Source: Galeopsis tetrahit
Taxonomy: Eukaryota > Streptophyta > Magnoliopsida > Lamiales > Lamiaceae
Assembly: GCA_963675135.1 (NCBI GenBank)
Contig: OY776123.1
Location: 560,501 to 624,500, forward strand
Direction: 5' to 3'
DNA length: 64,000 bases
Positions within the stretch are counted from its first letter, which is position 1; each line of letters begins with the position of its first letter. Made by a program: the position numbers and the translations under genes. The notes below the pieces were generated by a model, which saw only the letters and a program-made list of their open reading frames with translations, did not search any database and was not told the DNA's origin. Positions 1 through 13,100 of this stretch are shown piece after piece.

Positions 1-380
1 TCGGCTTGAACTCAAACGAGTACGTCTTTCCATATTCTAACGCGTTTTTCCTTCGAAACTCAGTCCAGCCAGCCCCCATTTCAGTCCTGCCGCCTCTATG
101 ATTGAGTTTAATCAACCTACCATATTGCTTCCCGACAACTTCCACCGTTTCTTTACCCATCAAACCAGCAGCCGTTGTAAAACTATTCTTCAGACTCTAA
201 TTCAAGCAAAAATGAAACATACGAATCAATCTCTGTTAATGATATACATATAATCTCAATTATATAAGTTGATGATGGTTGATTATTTTACAAGTCGTCG
301 TGATTGGGTGGACGTGAGAATAATTTCAAAGTAGAGTGTGCTGCTCTCTTTCGAGGACGAAGGCTTTGCCCGTGCTTTGC
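1..380 (-). CDS. B3-domain (REM-like) gene, partial, 3' end outside window
   Basis: Two exons are visible on the minus strand: 292-380 and <1-196. The first ends in a B3 opening strand (LYFEIILTSTQSRRL) before a GTAAAA donor. The second starts after a TTAG acceptor and reads TTAAGLMGKETVEVVG ... GWTEFRRKNALEYGKTYSFEFKP, the second half of the same B3 fold, and runs off the window. It is clearly related to the last exons of the three B3 genes at 23-43 kb. The exon at 292-380 begins in a different phase from its relatives and lacks their RNPN linker repeats. No first B3 domain is visible between 380 and the KNL2 gene at 911, so this is either a single-B3 gene or a 5'-truncated pseudogene. B3 proteins are plant nuclear DNA-binding factors; the target of this one is unknown. 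Confidence 0.75.
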
Positions 381-910
381 CTAAATTCACAAAGTGTCAA
401 TGGTTAAATAGAAATCATGCTGCAAATTGTGTGTGTAATTACTGAAAAAACTATCAGATTATTATGAAAATCACAGAGTAATTAATAAGTAAGCTGGCCC
501 TAACCACCAGTGTTCTGATTCTTGATATTGGTTTCATCCTCTGAAATGCTCACTGGTTTGGCTGTTTCTAAAGAAAAGAAATTAGATTTTATGATTAAAA
601 TGGTTAAAGTGGATGATAAAGGACCATTAAAATGGACGAACAAAATGCTTATAAAAACATGCATTCACAGTACCGATAATGGGCTGTTCGTTTATGCCTC
701 CTCCCTCGATTCCAGTAATCGATCGATCCTGAAATAAGTTTTGGCATTTGATGTAAGGAATTCATAATGGTCAAAGTATTGCTTGTACTGAAAATTGTCA
801 ACAACATGCATATCCCAAGCAGTTTGCAACTAATACTTATGAGAGCTTTAAGAAAACATAGATGCATGAGCAAAAGAAACCAATTTCATAACTACTCAAT
901 AAACACTCCA
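381..910. other. intergenic, no gene seen
   Basis: AT-rich stretch between the partial B3 gene and the 3' end of KNL2. Short open frames on both strands have no coding character. It probably holds the 3' UTR of KNL2 (minus strand). Confidence 0.5.
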
Positions 911-2793
911 TCATAAAAGTGAAAAGTGAAGACAAACCACATCATAAACTGCCCTCTGATTGCGCCAAAATTCCAACGAAGGCGTCAGCAGTCTCCCTGT
1001 AAAATCAACAACAAATTGCAAAAATGTGAGAAAGTTGTGATTTTATCTACAATTACACTGCAGGTATACATGACTTAATAGGTGGAAATTAAACATACCT
1101 GATCTAGATCTGTTAAAAGACTCGGGTGAGGCACTGGGAACTCTCTTCTCTTTTCCATCGGGAGTTTCCTAAACGAAGAGATAGAGGAAAACGGTTTACT
1201 AGTTGTAAATTAAAATAAGTTGTACTAACCTAATTTTATGTAAACAACTATCTAACAGTATCATATACCACAGCCCTATCCATTGGATAACAAACTTATT
1301 AAAATCATTTGAAATTTACACTAAAATCCAATGCCCAAGTATTGACAGATTACTCTTAAAATACAATGTATCTATACATCAGTTTCACTTGATGTTAGAA
1401 TTAGCTCTTGAAGCTGACAAGATTGACTAGGAGTAATCTAGATGGAAGTTCAACCTACACACGTATATTAACCTGCTTAAGTCCGTGTTTATAGAGTCCG
1501 TGTTTAAAGAGTCGAAAACTCAAACACACGATAGAGTAATGCACATAGTTGACAAGGCATCAAGACAGAATAAATGTAATAAAGATGCTAACCATACTAG
1601 CCTTCTCAGATTTACTTTGGGTCTCCACACCAACCGCTTTAGCCTTCTCAGGTAAGCTGTCTGTGCCAGCAATTATTTTATCAGCTTGATTTTTAACTGC
1701 TCCACGAGTTAGAATACCCTTCGACTCCACATTCTTACTTTCCTGATTACCCTCGGCATCCATTTTTCCTTCCTTTTCATGACTGTCTGCAGGCATCTGA
1801 TCGCCTTCAACTGGCATACGAGAGCAGAAACAAAGATTTAAACAAAAACGTGCGAAATTATTTTTCCATAGTTACATATATACAGCTAAAAAATGGCTTC
1901 AGATGATAAATGTACTTTCAGAATTTGGTGATATCTTCTTCTTCTTTGGAGGGTTAACTGAGCTATCCTTGGAGGAAGATTCATTAGCCATGAACTTCTC
2001 ATGATGCTCCTTCCAGAACAATGGAAACCCAACACAGAAATAATCACACATCTGTTCAAGTTTAGAACAATCAGCTTTTAGACAGAATAACCAAAAGATA
2101 CATGAAAAACCATGAACTTACAACAGATGGAAACCCATTTTCAAGTGTGCGATCTTTGTTTATAAGGCCGTCAACGATAACACATATCCCATCACTGGTC
2201 TCAAGGCTAAATTCATTAAATTTGTCAACAATCGGGGCAGATGAAAAGAATCGCACGGCCTGTTTCCTAATAAACAAATTCAAGGTTTTTTCTCAATCTT
2301 TCTGAAAACGAATGATAAAACACCTATGGCATGTTTGATTTGGGGCTATCACGCCAGTCATGTTCTAGTTCGGAATTTCACCTCCATCCACTCCTAAAAA
2401 TACAATATATTCTACGTCCAACTAACATCTCAAAACAAACATACACAATCACTATTCATCAATCACTATTCATCGAGATTCCCCATCCTACATAATCTCA
2501 AACCAAACATGCCCTAATGGTCCGAAATAAAAAGCATACATAAATGGAGGAAGAATTAACTTACTCTCGAGAAGTAAACCCCGCAACCGCGAGTCCTCCA
2601 CTTTCATCCTTAACTAACCACCAATCTACCAAACAGACCTAGAATTTTCCAGAACACAACACAAAATCAATAACCTATAACAACAAATAATGGTAAAATT
2701 GACGAACAAATGAACGCTTACGGTTTTATGAAAGCGGAATTTCTGCGAGTTGCCCAGATTCATTTGATCAACTGGAGCTGAAGCAGACGCCAT
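911..2793 (-). CDS. KNL2: KNL2 kinetochore/centromere licensing protein, compact form
   Basis: Seven exons, minus strand: 2722-2793, 2565-2638, 2122-2266, 1916-2051, 1593-1810, 1099-1168, 911-996. They join in frame to 266 residues, with all junctions GT-AG. Residues about 24-110 form a SANTA domain: VCLVDWWLVKDE, AVAGFTSRE, RFFSSAP, FSLETSDGICVIVDGLINK, ENGFPSV, CVGFPLFW. A PPKKKK stretch looks like a nuclear localisation signal. The last two exons meet to give RSGRLLTPSLEFWRNQ, a CENPC-k motif. In plants KNL2 binds centromeric nucleosomes through CENPC-k and helps load CENH3; having both domains points to the alpha-KNL2 type rather than the beta type, which lacks CENPC-k. Arabidopsis KNL2 is about 600 residues, so the middle region here is much shorter. 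It is head-to-head with the helicase gene at 4108. The exon 5 donor (ATG/GTTAGC) is the weakest junction. Confidence 0.9.
2328..2513. mobile_element. Tourist/Harbinger-like MITE in KNL2 intron 2
   Basis: The left end reads GGCATGTTTGATTTGGGG and the right end is its imperfect inverse (CTCAAACCAAACATGCC). This matches the GGGCATGTTTGGTT type of Tourist terminus. The copy holds a small internal duplication of CAATCACTATTCATC. It lies between KNL2 exons 2 and 3 and leaves both splice sites intact. Confidence 0.65.
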
Positions 2794-3125
2794 AGCTTAA
2801 TTTCAATTTTCAACTGATAATCTCTTGGGAATTTGAACTTTGAAGTCTATAGGAGATCAGCGCGGGAAAATCAGGAGACTGCAATTTTGGGCTACTTTTT
2901 CGGCAATAGTGTTCTGTCATTTGTTTTGTAAAAGGCCACGGTTATACGCACACCCGGCTTTATTGAGGACACCCACTTTTGGGCTCATGTTTAGTACGAT
3001 TAAAGCTCGTTCGAGCCCGACTCGTTTAATTATCAATCAAATAAGCTCAAACAATAATTTCAAAGTTCGATAATATTTCAAAGAAGCTTACATTGCGTTC
3101 GGCTCATCTCGATCTCATTTACAGC

Positions 3126-3430
3126 CCTACGCCTAGAGCTGTTACACGAACCGAGCTGCTCGTGAGCTCGGCTCGATAAGGCTCGAGTTCGGCTCGGCTC
3201 GTTCGTTAAATGAGCCGAGTTCGAGCTCGTTAGATACTTGATTTACTAACGAGCCGGCTCGAGCTCGACTTTTAGGCTCGATATCTAATTTTTTTTCTTT
3301 AAAAATTCCATTAGACTCGTTAGGCTCGGCTTGTTAGACCCTTTAACGAGTCGAGCCGAGCTCGTTTCTTAGCTCGTCAATGTTATCGAGGCGAGCCGAG
3401 CTCGAACTTCAAATACTCGGCTCGGCAAAC
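3126..3430. repeat. GCTCG-rich dispersed repeat, copy 1
   Basis: Dense GAGCTCG/CGAGCC words, many forming small palindromes. The block around CGTTCGTTAAATGAGCCGAG is found again at 45417-45600 in a CpG-depleted form. No open frame or clear termini are seen, so the class cannot be named. Confidence 0.7.
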
Positions 3431-3467
3431 GATATAATTTTTACAAAAAAATAATAATATACATCAC

Positions 3468-3640
3468 GGAAAAACACCAGGAGTGTCGATTCCACTTGAA
3501 AAAGTGTGATCGATCGCTCGAATCAAACTTTAAAACCGAGAAAAAAAATCCTAATCGAAAATCGCTAAGTGGACACTAGCGTCAACTTTTACGACAAAGG
3601 TTTTAAAGCCTAGTCGAAAATCGCTAAACAGACAAAAGTT
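3468..3640. repeat. Dispersed repeat 'GTGTCGATTCCACTTGAAAA', copy 1
   Basis: Contains GAGTGTCGATTCCACTTGAA and CCTAGTCGAAAATCGCTA. The same words in the same order occur at 58926-59062, so this is a dispersed non-coding repeat. Its ends are not defined. Confidence 0.6.
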
Positions 3641-4107
3641 TTAAATAGACAAATTCTTCTATACAATTTTTTTTTATTTAATTACAATTGTTTATTACCA
3701 ACAATTACTTGCAAGTAAAGTCTCTACGATTTCTATAATCTAAATAAAAATAAATAAATATATATATATATATATTTATTTTTTTTACAATTGATCGACA
3801 CCTTTGAGACTTCAACTCAATAGTCTCTATTCCCAGAGTGACAATTAATCGACACCGTACAAATCTATCTCCGGCAGAGCGCCGCCGTGAAGCACCGTCT
3901 CCACCGCCGACTGACAGGCGTGCAAATTCATTCCCGTTCCACAGTTCCACTCACCGGATTCACCGTCCTTACACACGCTTCAGACAGTAAGTATTATCAA
4001 TAGCGCCCTAATCTAATGTAAAGGTGTTTACACTCTTATGCAAGTATCTTACCTCATCATTCACCATGTTATACTGATAAGGAAACTCGTCCAAATTATC
4101 GCACAAG

Positions 4108-7100
4108 ATGTTGCTCGAGCTTCCTCGTTTAACGAATTCTCTCAGGCATCCTTTCGACTCCGATCAAGCATATCTCAGCCGGAAATCCTTCCTTGAGAAT
4201 CTCAATCGCCGTAGGTAAGTATATGATGGGAATTAGAATAATTCATTGTTTTTAAGTATATGATTGGCATTTGAATCCTGTTTGGTGATTTAGTTCTGCA
4301 GCTTCGGTTGGAGAGTCCGAACTGGCACGTAAGATTATTTATCGATGGGATGAAGGTATTGCTGCGCTCTTTATCTGCGTGTAATGTGTGCTTGCCTGTA
4401 CATAGAATGGGTGTGAATTTATGTGGATTTCAGTACGTTCGGTTACTGTATATTTATGCACTCTATCTGTTATCTGTATTTCGATGCAGCTTCATTTGAG
4501 ATACGGCAATTGTACAAGCAATTTATTACAGCAATGGTTGAGTTGATGGGTGGTGAAGTGGTGTCAGAGGAGTTTCAGGAAGTGGCTTTAAGTGTTTATA
4601 GGCTGTTTAGTGGGACTTGGGAATCTGAAGAGGATGAGAGGGAGAAGAGAATTTTGTCAAAGAAGTAAGTTTTATTATTTCTGTTTTTATAGTGAAACTC
4701 AAAAATACTTTTGGTGGAAGCGTCCATTGAATACGATATGGTTTCTTGAGGATATAATGTTGACGATCTGAGGATTGCCACTCATGTATATTAGGTATGG
4801 ATGTGAATAGTTATGTCCCTCACAGCCTCACTTATGACGCATGCACAATCATGGCATTCAGGTGTCATGGTTATAACAAATAACATGTTAGTTGGTTCTT
4901 TTATATTTCTCTTACAGCCTTGCATAAATTTAGGACTTTCTAGAGGAAAAAATGGGCTGAAATGTATAGTGAACCATGACTAGAAGAAGGAAACGAGGGG
5001 AAGAAATTGGATTAATTGTTGGAATGCTACTTAAGTTTTATTCTTAAAGTTGAGATTTGCGACCAAGTTATTTGGGAGGTCTTATTTGTTTAGTCATTAG
5101 AAGAGCCCTGTTAATCAACTTAATCTTAATATCCTAAAAGTTTAGTCTGAAGTGGGTATATTCTATAAAATCTTATATAATTTTCCTGTAATTCAGGCTC
5201 GACTTGCAAAAACTTGTTGGTCATTCTGTTTCTGAAGCAAACATGCTGAAAGTTTCATCACTGGTTGAGAAGCTTTCCGGTTTACAGTACAAGGAATATG
5301 GGCCTGTCCATTTACCAGAATTGGTGAGTGAAGTCAGCGAAGACTTGGAATTTGGAGCAGATCTTGAATTCCAACCTCCTGCTCGCTTTCTAGTGGATAA
5401 TAGTTTGGAGGATGGAGATTTTTTGGTAGAAGAAACTAGCATATCGTCATCTAATCATGAGGGATGGCCCGATTATGACAGTTCTGCAAATTTCCATCCT
5501 TCTGCTATTGAAGGTAAATTTGACCTAGAATGGTTGCGGGATGCATGCGACAGAATTGTCAGGGCAAGTACTTCACAGCTTCCTCGAGATGAACTAGCAA
5601 TGACCATTTGCAGGATTCTTGATTCAACTAAAGCTGGAGATGAGGTACACATGATATTAATAAGGGAAAATAGTCTTTTTTTAATCCTGTAAGTTATCCA
5701 TATTTTGATTCTAGTCCTACCGATTTTTTTCACAAATTGAAAATAGTCCCATAACTTCCTATTTTTGACATTTTGATCATGTAATCGGCCGTGGGAGGTG
5801 AAACATCCGGTTGACACTAACATGACAGAGTCTGATTTGTCCACGTGGCAACATCTGATTGGTCAACCATATGTTTCACCTCTTACAACTGATCACCAAA
5901 TCAAAATGTCGAAAAATTTAAGTTACATGATTATTTTCAATTCGTGAAAATTGACATGACAAAATTCAAAATTAGGGTAGCTTACAGGACTATTAAAATT
6001 ATTTCCCCTACTAATAATGCTTTCATTCCGATCCTCATCTTTGCCTTTTCAAACTTATGAGTGACTGGTTCCACATTAAATTATGTCTATTTTAAAGATT
6101 GCTGGTGATTTGCTGGATCTTGTTGGTGATAGCTCGTTTGAAACTGTTCAAGACCTTATCATGGTATGGAGAATTGACTTTAATTATAGCGACTTTGGTC
6201 CTTTGACCATGTTCTGATTTCTTGAAACCCAATTGAAATGTGATAATATTATGTCAATGCTTGTGTATTTACTGTGAAATTATTTGACTTGATATTGTTC
6301 AACATAAGAAATTTATTCCAGTAGTTATAAAGATCACTAAGCAATCATGTTCAGATATAATCCATATATTTTAACCTGTTGCATTTAACTAATTCCCCCC
6401 CCCCTCTTGACAGCATAGAAAGGACCTTGTTGAAAGTATCCATCATGGACTGCTTGTTCTCAGATCTGATAAATCAACTTCAAACACGCAAATGAAGCTG
6501 CCTAGTTATGCTACTCAGGTGGTGAAGTGAATTTCCTGTTTGTGATTTTTGCAATTTTTTTCATCCTTCAGCGCTTGAAATTGAATTTGACATTTTATTT
6601 TTATATATATAGGTTACTGTTCAAACAGAGTCTGAGCGCCAAATTGATAAACTTAGGCGCAAGGAGGAAAAAAAGAACAGGCGAGGAACAGATCATGTAG
6701 CTGAGAATGACTTGTCTTCTTTTTCGTTTAGTTCCTTAATTCAAGCAAGTGAGAAGAAGAATATGCTTGATGACATTGTGGGACTTGGTGATGGGACTCA
6801 GTTAGCAGCCACAGCCCTTCCTCAGGGCACTGTGAGGAAGAATTACAAGGGATATGAAGAAGTCACTGTTCCTCCTACACCAACTGCACCAATGAAACCT
6901 GGGGAGAAGCTGGTAATTTCATCACTAGTAATGCTGTATAATATTTCTTAGTAGAAGGGCTATAATTCATTTTTTTAGGGAACTTAATGAACATGTTCTT
7001 TGTATTAATACTATTTTGTACTTTTTTTAATGCTTTTTGGTACTTTTCAGTTGATTCATTCGTTATTCCAGGGGCTATTTATTACATTAGTCATGCTCAT

Positions 7101-10100
7101 ACTTATACAGTGCTTACGTTGATATGGCTATATCCGCATTATTTGTTTGTGAAGAGGAGTGTTTGACCAGTTATATAGTATATCATTAACGATATCCCAT
7201 GTGCATGTTCTTTCCGCATCCTGTGTTTCTTAATGTGGGCCAATTTTACTTGTTTTCTTATTTTTTCCTTAGTCTTCTACTTTATATGACTTCCATTTTT
7301 TATTCAGGAAAGATTGCCTCTATAACTTTTTTATTCATCTTACATTTATCAGTTGTACGTATTTATGGCAGATTGAAATAAAAGAACTAGATGACATTGC
7401 ACAAGCTGCTTTTCATGGTTACAAGTCTTTGAACCGAATACAGAGCATAATATTCAAAACAACTTACTACACCAATGAAAATATACTGGTGAAGTGATTT
7501 CTGTATTATAGGATTTAGGGTGTGTTTGCAAACACAAACGATAGAGTCTAGAATCACTTATTTTTCAAAAGCTGTGAGAAGGAGCTTTTGAAAATAAGTG
7601 ATTCTACACCTTTTCATATGGTTTGCAAACTTACATTAGTTGTTGTATATAATTGATATTTTGGAACTGATTTTTGTTGGCTTGCAGGTCTGTGCGCCCA
7701 CCGGGGCTGGAAAAACAAATATAGCTATGATTGCTATTCTACACGAGGTGCGCATAATACCCTTCCTTCCTCTGTTCTGTGATACATGCACACACCTACT
7801 TTTCAACTTCTACACAACAAGAAAGAGGAAATGAAATAAGGCCATTGATATGCAGAGATAATACAAAGAAAAACATACATTATTTACACTTAAATAAATA
7901 TGAGACGAGCAAGTAAGTAACAAAAACTATGATCCCAGAAGATGCAGTAGATTGACAAAATACCAATAATCTGTAAGCAAGAATGATAGACAATATATGT
8001 GGTACAGTATTGACGGTAGGAGCATGATGGAAACACTCTCCAAATAACTTCTACTTTTAGAAATAAGTTTCATCTGCATTAGTTGGCTTCCATATTGATA
8101 GTTTCTTGGATTAGTTTACACAATCAAATAGGGTACTATGATATCTTTTCACTTGAATGACAATAAATTCTCAAAAAGCTACTTATTCTGTTTTCAATCC
8201 TTGCTTGATTAATTTGTTACATTAAAAAATGTACCTAATTGGTTGACTGTGAAAACACTTTTCATAGGTTGCGCAGCACTTCAAAGATGGTTATCTGCAT
8301 AAAGATGAATTCAAGATTGTTTATGTTGCTCCTATGAAGGTATTTTTTTTCTTCTTTTTCTTCATATAACTACTACTACATTCTTATAATAAGAGCTAAT
8401 ATCTAGTAATAATTTTCTAGGCATTAGCTGCAGAGGTCACATCAACCTTCAGCCATCGATTAGCCCCTTTAAATGTAACTGTGAGAGAACTCACGGGTGA
8501 CATGCAACTCTCTAAAAATGAGCTCGAACAGACGCAGGTTTTGTTATTCATGTGCCTTGGCTTAATTCAATATATGATCTTTTTAGGCATTTCTTGTATA
8601 ACTATAACCAACATACTTCACATGATTTTGATTGAATAACTTGTAGACCAGACTCTTAAATTACATTTATTTTTTCCTTTTGTGATTCAGATGATTGTAA
8701 CAACTCCTGAGAAGTGGGATGTGATTACTCGTAAAAGCAGTGATATGTCACTCTCTATGCTAGTGAAACTCCTAATCATTGATGAAGTACACTTGTTGAA
8801 TGATGATAGAGGTCCTGTAATAGAAGCATTGGTAGCTCGCACTCTTCGTCAGGTGGGGCACAATATATAATCAGTTAAAATTTAAAATTGTCTTAAAATT
8901 CACTGTGCTTACATTTTATATAAATTTGGCACGGGATATCAGTAAGATGCTAACTTTTTTTTTAAGCTATACCTCTTGTGCTGGAGTAATCTTTTTATTT
9001 AGGCACACGCATGTGGGGATGCATCTACCGTGCGGACTAGTCTGTATTACAATACGGTTTTGTGTTTCTACAGGTTGAATCTACTCAAAGCATGATACGC
9101 ATTGTTGGCCTTTCTGCCACTCTACCCAATTATTTAGAGGTAGTGTGCTCAAATTATTTTTTGATAATATATTATTTTGCTGAATAAAATTGCAAATTGA
9201 TTTTCATTAATGTGTATTAAGATTGTCCATGATCATCTGTCAACGTCTAATACTTATGCAAAAATTAGGTTGCACAATTTCTGAGGGTGAATCCAGAGGC
9301 TGGCCTGTTTTTCTTTGATTCAAGTTATCGTCCAGTACCTCTTGAGCAGCACTACATTGGGATCTCTGAACATAACTTTTCAGCTCGTAATGAAAAGATG
9401 AACGAAATCTGCTACAATAAGGTCGAGTTTATTTCAGGCACATTACTGCTACGCATTTTACTTGCAAGTTTACCAATACTCTTATATTTCTCTGTACAGG
9501 TGGTTGATTCACTAAGACGAGGACATCAGGTTATGGTGTTTGTTCATTCACGTAAAGACACAGGAAAAACTGCTGATAAACTGGTAACTTGTAGCATTAA
9601 TTTTTGGTAAAGGTTATACTGTGCTGGAGTCTTGTATTGAAATGGTGGCAATTATGGAAACACTTTCCTCAATCATTTTTGAGGAAAATTACTAGGAAAT
9701 TGTGATTAGTAGAGTCATATATTGATCTATACATACTTCTCTTTTTACTGTAATTCGGCATTACCGAGTTCTAGAAAATGACATATTCTTTACAGAACAC
9801 TTCCTAATTCTGGGTTTATTCTTGATAGTCTTTTAATTCAAATGAAATGTTAGACAACAAGAATGATGATGTTAATACTATCTGATTGTTTAAGAAAGAT
9901 CGAGAGAGATTTTCCATTTGGGTGGACTAGAGTTGGGCACATTCCATATACCTCATACGATTTAGGGAATTCAATATGAGATAATTCTGTCTTTTTCTTC
10001 CACACTTCATGAAAAATACAATAAACCTCTTAGCTGCAGTCTGGGTTTGGGGCTTTGTATCAAGGGGCTGTGCTCAAACACATGCTACAATATATACAAA

Positions 10101-13100
10101 TTTATTGTTACTGTATAAAATGTGTAAAAAAGATACAGATATGATATTAACAAATTCCTGTTGTCTTATGTTTTGTAACCTCATTACATGGCATAATGGA
10201 CAGGTTGAATTGGCAAAACTGCACGATGGCTTTGATCTTTTCACAAACGCTTCACACCCTCAGCAAGGACTTATAAAGGTAGGGTGCTTCCATTGATTAG
10301 TGTGATGTCCGTCCCACGTGAAGTTAATTGGTTGCGTTATATTCATTCTCTTCAATGAATTTCTGGAACTCAGAAAGAAGTAATGAAGTCCAGAAATAGG
10401 GAGCTTGTCCAACTTTTTGAATATGCTGTTGGCATCCATCATGCTGGAATGCTTCGTTCTGACAGGGGTCTGACTGAGCGACTTTTCTCTGAGGGACTTT
10501 TAAGGGTGTGTTTCTCACTTTTCAGCCTATTTTTCAAATAACTTTGATCTTCTTCTGAATGCATTGCTGCTATTGATAGGTCCTTGTTTGCACGGCAACT
10601 TTGGCATGGGGAGTAAATTTGCCTGCTCACACTGTGGTGATTAAGGTTATTCCTCTTTGAATATACCTTCTGAGAAGTGTGTTTCTATCTGTGTCAATTA
10701 TTTAGAGAAAAGCAATCAGGGACTTCTACATGATATATTGTTAGACCAAATTTCCATTTCTGATCAATTCTTCTTCTGTGTAGTTTCTTTCTGGCTCTCT
10801 CTATCTCGTACTAGTTATCTAGAACAACTTCTTTCGTCAATCCGTCATATGCTATCCAATACCTTTAGGTTAAACATTTAAATATCATTGTCTTGCTTTC
10901 TTAGCTTATTGCTACTGGCTGACGATGTTTCTCTCCCTAGCTCTCCTTCTATTCTTATTGTGACGTTTTGGTAAATTTGAAAGGATTTTATTTGTTGATG
11001 TGTCCCTCCATCCTCTTTATGGATGCTGGAATAGCAGAGACGTTATTCTAGGACCATAATTGAGATTGTTATTCTAGAATAACTTCTCTGCTAAGTTCTC
11101 GGGATCTTATGTACGTGAGAGATTGCTTCCAGCCTTTTGATGGTCTTTATGCATGTTTTTTAGGGAACTCAAATTTATGACCCAAAGGCTGGTGGGTGGC
11201 GAGATCTGGGCATGCTTGATGTTATGCAGGTGAGGGACAACTTTTGCTTGCTTCTGCATATATTCTTTGCCAAATGATATTTTTTTATCATGAACTCTTC
11301 TGAGGTTAAAAGTCCTTCTATAGATATTTGGGCGTGCTGGACGACCGCAATTTGATAAAAGTGGTGAAGGCATTATAATCACTGCTCACGACAAATTAGC
11401 ATACTATTTGCGGCTTTTGACCAGTCAACTCCCCATTGAGTCACAGGTAAATCCTTGCTCGTCCCTTCTTTCCTTGAAGAGACTTGATTGTTGTAGTAAT
11501 GTAGAATCCTGATCTTGGAATCTTAAGCCAGTGAAACTGCAAATCTCTGACTAAATAAAAGCACTTATACTCAATTCAACAGGATATTTATTATTAATAT
11601 CTGCTTATTAACATTATCCTTAATTCCCTATATTTGTTTTGGCAGTTTATAACCTCCTTGAAAGATAACCTAAATGCTGAGGTGGCATTGGGTACCGTGA
11701 CGAATGTTAAGGAAGCTTGTGCTTGGCTAGGGTATACATACCTTTTCATAAGGATGAAAATGAACCCTCTGGCATATGGAATTGGATGGGATGAGGTAAA
11801 GACACTCTTTATTTATTGTAAATGATCATAAATGTGTAAAGTTTCGGTTTTTTTGTTGAGTAGAAATATCTATAGAAATCATCAGGGAACTAGATGAAGA
11901 GCATGGTTATAGCTTGGTGGGCTCGTTTATGAGCTCCTTGACTTATGGGATTATCTTACCAAAGTCACCCTATACATCTCCTTTTCTCTGTGTGTGTATA
12001 GCTAGGTGACCCCCACCCCGCTTCTCATCTCTCCTTTTGAATTGGTTAAACTAAATCTAGGGGTATGACAGGTAATGGCAGATCCTTCACTGAGCATTAA
12101 ACAAAGAGCACTGGTGTCAGATGCTGCACGATCTCTCGACAAGGCAAAGATGATGCGCTTTGATGAGAAAAGTGGAAACTTCTACTGTACTGAGCTTGGT
12201 CGTATCGCTAGCCACTTTTACATTCATTACTCTAGTGTAGAAACTTACAATGAAATGTTGAGACGCCACATGAATGATAGTGAGGTAAGTTATCACAATA
12301 TCTGTGCTTCTGCGTTCATGTTCTACACCCAGAAGCTCATTTATTATAAAATTTATCTGGTACTTTATCTCCTGTACTTTGAATTATGTTTTTACTCTCT
12401 TTAATGCCTACCTTTTCCCAGTGTGAAATCTACTGAGAGGGAAGCTCAGTGAATTTGACTTTTCACATGTTATATAATATAAATAAGTTGCAATATTGCT
12501 CTTAAAAAAGTTACTATATTAGAAAATTGATGAGACACAGTTAATATGGGTTGAACATGTATAAGAGACCTTCAGATGTACCTGCACGACAGATGGAAAC
12601 TCAGATTAAAAGGGGAAGGGAAAGACATGAATGAGACTAGGAGAGAGAAACCATTAAAAAAATGCTATACTTGAATATAAACGAGAACATGTGTTCGACC
12701 GAATATGATGGGGAGGTATTGTTCATATAGCCAACCCCACATATTTTGTTAAAACGTTAGTTTGTTGTTGTATATACACAATTTTCATAGGGCAACTATG
12801 AAACTGGACTTGTAGACACAGTGGAAGTATAATGGCTTCGTCTTTCCTATAGAACAGAAATTTGGAGGGAACTACAGACAAATCTATATCAAATCCTATG
12901 ATAAGTGCTGTGAAGTTATCACACTGATATGGTTGGCAGGCTGTATTGCATAAAACACACTTTGTATTGACACTCTTTGCAGATCTACTTAAGACAGTTG
13001 ATCTATTGTCAGTTAATTCAAAGTCTTCGAAAGGTCATGCTACGTATTCAACATATTAGATTATGGTCATTAACTTTCAACCATGGTTGAAAAATTTGCT

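Larger units (their letters stand above)
2794..4107. promoter_or_regulatory. Divergent intergenic region between KNL2 and DExH14
   Basis: About 1.3 kb separates the two start codons, so both promoters must lie here or in the 5' UTRs. The centre (3126-3640) is occupied by two dispersed repeats. The parts nearest the genes (2794-2950 and about 3780-4107) are the likely native promoter/5' UTR DNA. No single clear TATA box can be assigned to either gene. Confidence 0.45.
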
